Source: Phycisphaerae bacterium (lineage in GTDB: Bacteria > Planctomycetota > Phycisphaerae > Sedimentisphaerales > SG8-4). Taken from it: a DNA stretch of 7,777 bases. The stretch covers positions 1-7,777 of the forward strand of contig JAUWLI010000128.1 of NCBI GenBank assembly GCA_030613765.1. The letters are read 5' to 3'. Below, one piece after another: positions 5,252-7,777 of the stretch (the stretch's first letter is position 1; every line of letters starts with the position of its first letter). A model generated the notes under the pieces. The model was given only the letters and a program-made list of their open reading frames with translations. It made no database searches and was not told where the DNA came from. The translations under genes were made by a program, and so were the position numbers.

Positions 5252-6637
5252 ATGAACAATTCCCAGATTTATTTGGGATCTCAATATGAGAGATATTCGG
5301 GGAAATTTACGTTGTCCACTAACACCCAATCGGCCGCAAATCGCCTTAAACATACAGCTTCAGCAATTTCTCCAGGAGCTCATTTTGCATTTCGAATATT
5401 CAAAATAGGTTTTCCTTTACTTTTGCTGATAATCCTCGGCGGCTGCAAGGCGAGAAAACTGGCCAGACCGACGCCGCAGATGGATGCCGAACCTCAATTC
5501 TGGGTAAGGGTGTTGCTGCTCAATGATGTCACGGACTGCAAACTTAAGAGCCACTCTGGCTTCAGCATTAGTACCAGTGACAATTTAACAGCAACCAGAC
5601 AGCACTTTGGTCAGACCAATGTGCCGATAAACGTCAGCGTATCCGAAGGCGGAATTAACATTGGCGGCGAAGAGTTTGCAAGTAAAGAAGTTATTATTTC
5701 TCCGAACGAGCCCTACATTTTTAACCTCAACGGCAACGATTATCGCGGCAAGTTAAAGCTAATAACCAATGGTGAAGACCATTCCTTCGATGCAATCAAC
5801 CTTGTTCCACTCGAACCATATTTAGCAGGCGTAGTTGGAGCCGAGATGCCCGATTATTGGGAACCAGAGGCACTTAAGGCGCAGGCAACTGCGTCCAGGA
5901 CCTATTGCCTATACATCAAAAAGCGTTTTGGCAAGAATCGCAACTGGGATGTGAGAAATACGGAGGCACATCAGGTTTACCTCGGTGTCAAAGCCGAATC
6001 CAGGCAGGTGTGGGATGCCGTCAACAAGACATACGGTGAGGTTTTGGTCTGTAAGGACTCGGCCGGCACCGAAGATATCTTCCCTGCTTACTACAGCTCA
6101 GTCTGTGGCGGCTACACTGAAAACAGCAAGCATGTATTCGGTGATTCCTTTGAAGCCCTGGTTAGTGTCGTGTGCCCTTATTGTAAGGACGTTGCCAGAT
6201 CCCACTTTTTTTTCTGGCCTATGATCCAATTTGAAAAAGGCTATGTAACAAATAAGCTACAACAGAGGTATCCAAAGTTAAAGCCGCTTGGTAAAATCAT
6301 AAAAATCAAAGTATCAAAGCAAAGTGATTATCCGGGCAACGATGAAAAATATTCGCGATTGACTCAGGTCGAGCTTCTCGGCTCAACGGGCAAAAGCGAT
6401 TTCCTTAGAGCTGAGGACTTTCGTCTTTCAGTTGACTCAAGCGGCCGTAAGATAAAAAGCGCAATTTTCCAAATAGTCGACCTGGGTGATAAATGGGCGT
6501 TTTTATCAGGCAGAGGTTTCGGTCATGGTGTAGGAATGTGTCAATGCGGGGCTCAAGGTATGGCAAGAAAAGACATGACGGCAAAGGAGATACTCGGCTT
6601 TTACTATCGTGGTTCGAGGATTAAAAGGATTTATTGA
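5252..6637 (+). CDS. SpoIID/LytB-domain lipoprotein, probable peptidoglycan lytic transglycosylase
   Basis: The product is 461 residues if translation starts at the ATG at 5252. A hydrophobic stretch ending ILGGC (Cys65) is a lipobox, so the protein is probably a lipoprotein facing the periplasm. The SpoIID domain covers about 160-461. It has LEPYLAGVVGAEMP with the expected catalytic Glu198, then PEALKAQATASRTY, AHQVYLGV (His240), YYSSVCGGYTENS (Cys285) and the C-terminal signature GRGFGHGVGMCQCGAQGMA (His425). SpoIID enzymes cleave glycan strands lacking stem peptides; they act in endospore engulfment but also occur widely in non-sporulating bacteria. Extra cysteines (CPYC at 308-311, Cys430, Cys432) could bind metal. 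The start is uncertain: 64 residues before the lipobox Cys is long, and no Shine-Dalgarno precedes 5252 or the TTG at 5234. A TTG at 5312 preceded by cggggaa would shorten it to 45 residues. The gene is likely cotranscribed with the gene before it. Confidence 0.9.
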   Translation: MNNSQIYLGSQYERYSGKFTLSTNTQSAANRLKHTASAISPGAHFAFRIFKIGFPLLLLIILGGCKARKLARPTPQMDAEPQFWVRVLLLNDVTDCKLKSHSGFSISTSDNLTATRQHFGQTNVPINVSVSEGGINIGGEEFASKEVIISPNEPYIFNLNGNDYRGKLKLITNGEDHSFDAINLVPLEPYLAGVVGAEMPDYWEPEALKAQATASRTYCLYIKKRFGKNRNWDVRNTEAHQVYLGVKAESRQVWDAVNKTYGEVLVCKDSAGTEDIFPAYYSSVCGGYTENSKHVFGDSFEALVSVVCPYCKDVARSHFFFWPMIQFEKGYVTNKLQQRYPKLKPLGKIIKIKVSKQSDYPGNDEKYSRLTQVELLGSTGKSDFLRAEDFRLSVDSSGRKIKSAIFQIVDLGDKWAFLSGRGFGHGVGMCQCGAQGMARKDMTAKEILGFYYRGSRIKRIY

Positions 6638-6662
6638 ACAGTATTGGGTGCCGATATATTTA
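6634..6662 (+). promoter_or_regulatory. Possible promoter of tgt
   Basis: TTGAAC (6634-6639) overlaps the SpoIID stop codon and is followed by TATATT (6655-6660, spacer 15) or TATTTA (6657-6662, spacer 17). Each option is off-consensus in either spacing or sequence, so tgt may instead be read from the upstream transcript. Confidence 0.3.
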
Positions 6663-6701
6663 TTTTTTCGCACGAGACACCCCGCAATATACAATGAAAA
6701 T

Positions 6702-7777
6702 ATGAGTGACTTTGAAATTCTCCATCGAGACAGCGGCTCTTCAGGACGGCGTGGTTTATTAACCACATCGCACGGCAAGGTTGAAACACCTGCTTTTATG
6801 CCTGTGGGCACGGCAGGTGCGGTAAAGGGTATCAGTCCACAACAACTAAAAGAAACGGGCTCCGAGATTGTTTTAGCCAACACCTACCATTTGCTGGTTC
6901 GCCCCGGAGTCGATGCGGTGGAGGCACTTGGCGGACTGCATAAACTTATGGCCTGGAATGGCCCAATTCTGACTGATAGCGGTGGATATCAAATTTTTTC
7001 CCTAAGTGATTTGACCAAGGTCGATGATGATGGTGTCGAATTTGCCAGCCACGTGGACGGAGCAAAAATATACCTGAACGCTGAAACAGTAACAACAATC
7101 CAAAACCGGCTGGGTGCGGATATAATAATGTGCTTCGACGAATGCGCACACTTTCCCTGTGATGACGCTCAGCTAAACAAAGCTGTAGAAAGGACTATCC
7201 GCTGGGCACAGGAATGCAAACAGGCCCATTCCAATAACAGCCAAATGCTTTTTGGCATCGTGCAGGGCGGAATCAATCCGGACTTGCGAAGCTACTGCAC
7301 CGATGAACTTGTTAAACTGGACTTTGACGGATATGCTATCGGGGGCTTAAGTGTGGGTGAAGGACACGCAGATATGATAAAAACAGTCTCTCACACAATG
7401 CAGTTTTTGCCAAAGGACAAGCCTCGCTATCTAATGGGCGTCGGCACGCCAGACGATATTATCGCAGCGGTCAAGGCCGGTGTCGATATGTTCGATTGCG
7501 TTCTGCCAACCCGAAACGGACGAAACGCCTTTGCTTTCACCGAGAATGGCCCTTTACGATTAAGGAACAACGCCCATATAAATGATACCAGAAGTATCGA
7601 AGCCGGCTGTGACTGCTACTGCTGTGAGAATTTTAGCCGGGGGGCGCTGAGGCATTTCTTCAATGTTGGAGAAATGCTGGGCCCAATTTTAGTATCTCTG
7701 CATAATCTTAGGTTTTACCAGAGATTAATGGGGAAAATACGAGAGTTAATAGAAAAGAACGAATTTGCCGAATGGTC
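6702..7777 (+). CDS. tgt: tRNA-guanine(34) transglycosylase, 3' end beyond the window
   Basis: Tgt swaps guanine 34 of tRNAs with GUN anticodons (Asp, Asn, His, Tyr) for the queuosine precursor preQ1. The 358 codons present match the family from the N terminus: TPAFMPVGTAGAVKG, LANTYHL, TDSGGYQIFSL with Asp92, FDEC (145-148), IVQGG (Gln188), GGLSVGE (214-220) and DCVLPTRNGRN with the nucleophile Asp265. The zinc site is Cys303, Cys305, Cys308 and His334. Val218 is the residue usual in preQ1-using bacterial enzymes, where eukaryotic queuine-using enzymes have Gly. The family is usually about 370-380 residues, so only the last dozen or so codons are missing. The start at 6702 fits the family N terminus (MSDFEILHRDS), but no clear Shine-Dalgarno precedes it. 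It lies 64 bases after the SpoIID stop, on the same strand. Confidence 0.97.
   Translation, partial: MSDFEILHRDSGSSGRRGLLTTSHGKVETPAFMPVGTAGAVKGISPQQLKETGSEIVLANTYHLLVRPGVDAVEALGGLHKLMAWNGPILTDSGGYQIFSLSDLTKVDDDGVEFASHVDGAKIYLNAETVTTIQNRLGADIIMCFDECAHFPCDDAQLNKAVERTIRWAQECKQAHSNNSQMLFGIVQGGINPDLRSYCTDELVKLDFDGYAIGGLSVGEGHADMIKTVSHTMQFLPKDKPRYLMGVGTPDDIIAAVKAGVDMFDCVLPTRNGRNAFAFTENGPLRLRNNAHINDTRSIEAGCDCYCCENFSRGALRHFFNVGEMLGPILVSLHNLRFYQRLMGKIRELIEKNEFAEW

Noticed and set aside
5286..5411. About 40-codon frame (MRDIRGNLRC...) inside the SpoIID N-terminal region
   Set aside because: It lies in an alternative frame of the SpoIID gene, has no ribosome-binding site, and stops just before the conserved part; no domain is recognisable.
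6638..6701. Possible preQ1 riboswitch or terminator ahead of tgt
   Set aside because: A weak pairing TATTGGGTG with CACCCCGCAATA exists, but it has a 27-base loop and three bulged bases, no T-run follows the stem, and the compact preQ1-I layout with an A-rich tail pairing into the loop is not seen.
6694..6705. Three-codon mini-ORF (ATGAAAATATGA) whose stop overlaps the tgt start
   Set aside because: Neither it nor tgt has a Shine-Dalgarno, and ATGA overlaps of such tiny frames are expected by chance; it would need ribosome profiling to be taken seriously.
6506..6883. 125-codon minus-strand frame across the SpoIID end and tgt start
   Set aside because: It overlaps conserved coding sequence of two sure genes on the other strand and shows no known motif.

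Overview
The window looks like a piece of a Planctomycetota chromosome, most likely class Phycisphaerae. The main evidence is the large secreted protein on the minus strand. It carries phrases typical of planctomycetal surface proteins (YVDADATGSNDGSSWANAYNDL, ETDLDGKPRxIGxxIDMGAYE) and ends in a single dockerin-like calcium loop (DLNGDGFVNLKDIAIFANNW). A TPR protein with two RNA-polymerase-alpha C-terminal domains and a SpoIID-type lipoprotein fit that assignment. The taxonomy is inferred from remembered family features, not from a search.

Layout: (1) 24-3560, minus strand: a 1178-residue exported, mosaic beta-helix protein. (2) 3561-3897: a 337-base divergent regulatory region. It has a good sigma70-type promoter on each strand, an 18-base near-palindrome over the minus-strand -10 box, an A-tract just upstream of the plus-strand -35 box, and a short leader ORF with a perfect Shine-Dalgarno on the minus strand. 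(3) 3898-5211, plus strand: six TPR units followed by two alpha-CTD domains. (4) 5252-6637, plus strand: a SpoIID/LytB-domain lipoprotein, 40 bases downstream and probably in the same transcript. (5) 6702 to the window end, plus strand: tRNA-guanine transglycosylase (tgt), cut by the window edge about a dozen or more codons before its expected stop.

How they may work together: tgt is a housekeeping tRNA-modification gene and SpoIID proteins cut peptidoglycan glycan strands, so the plus-strand cluster joins envelope remodelling and translation quality. The TPR/alpha-CTD protein is the most unusual gene. It has the promoter-DNA-binding module of RNA polymerase alpha twice, but none of the alpha N-terminal assembly domain, joined to a protein-protein interaction scaffold. 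It is a candidate transcription regulator that mimics the polymerase, and it sits next to a divergent promoter region containing A-tract and palindromic elements. Any regulatory link to those elements is inference. No mobile element, tRNA, rRNA or CRISPR array was seen.
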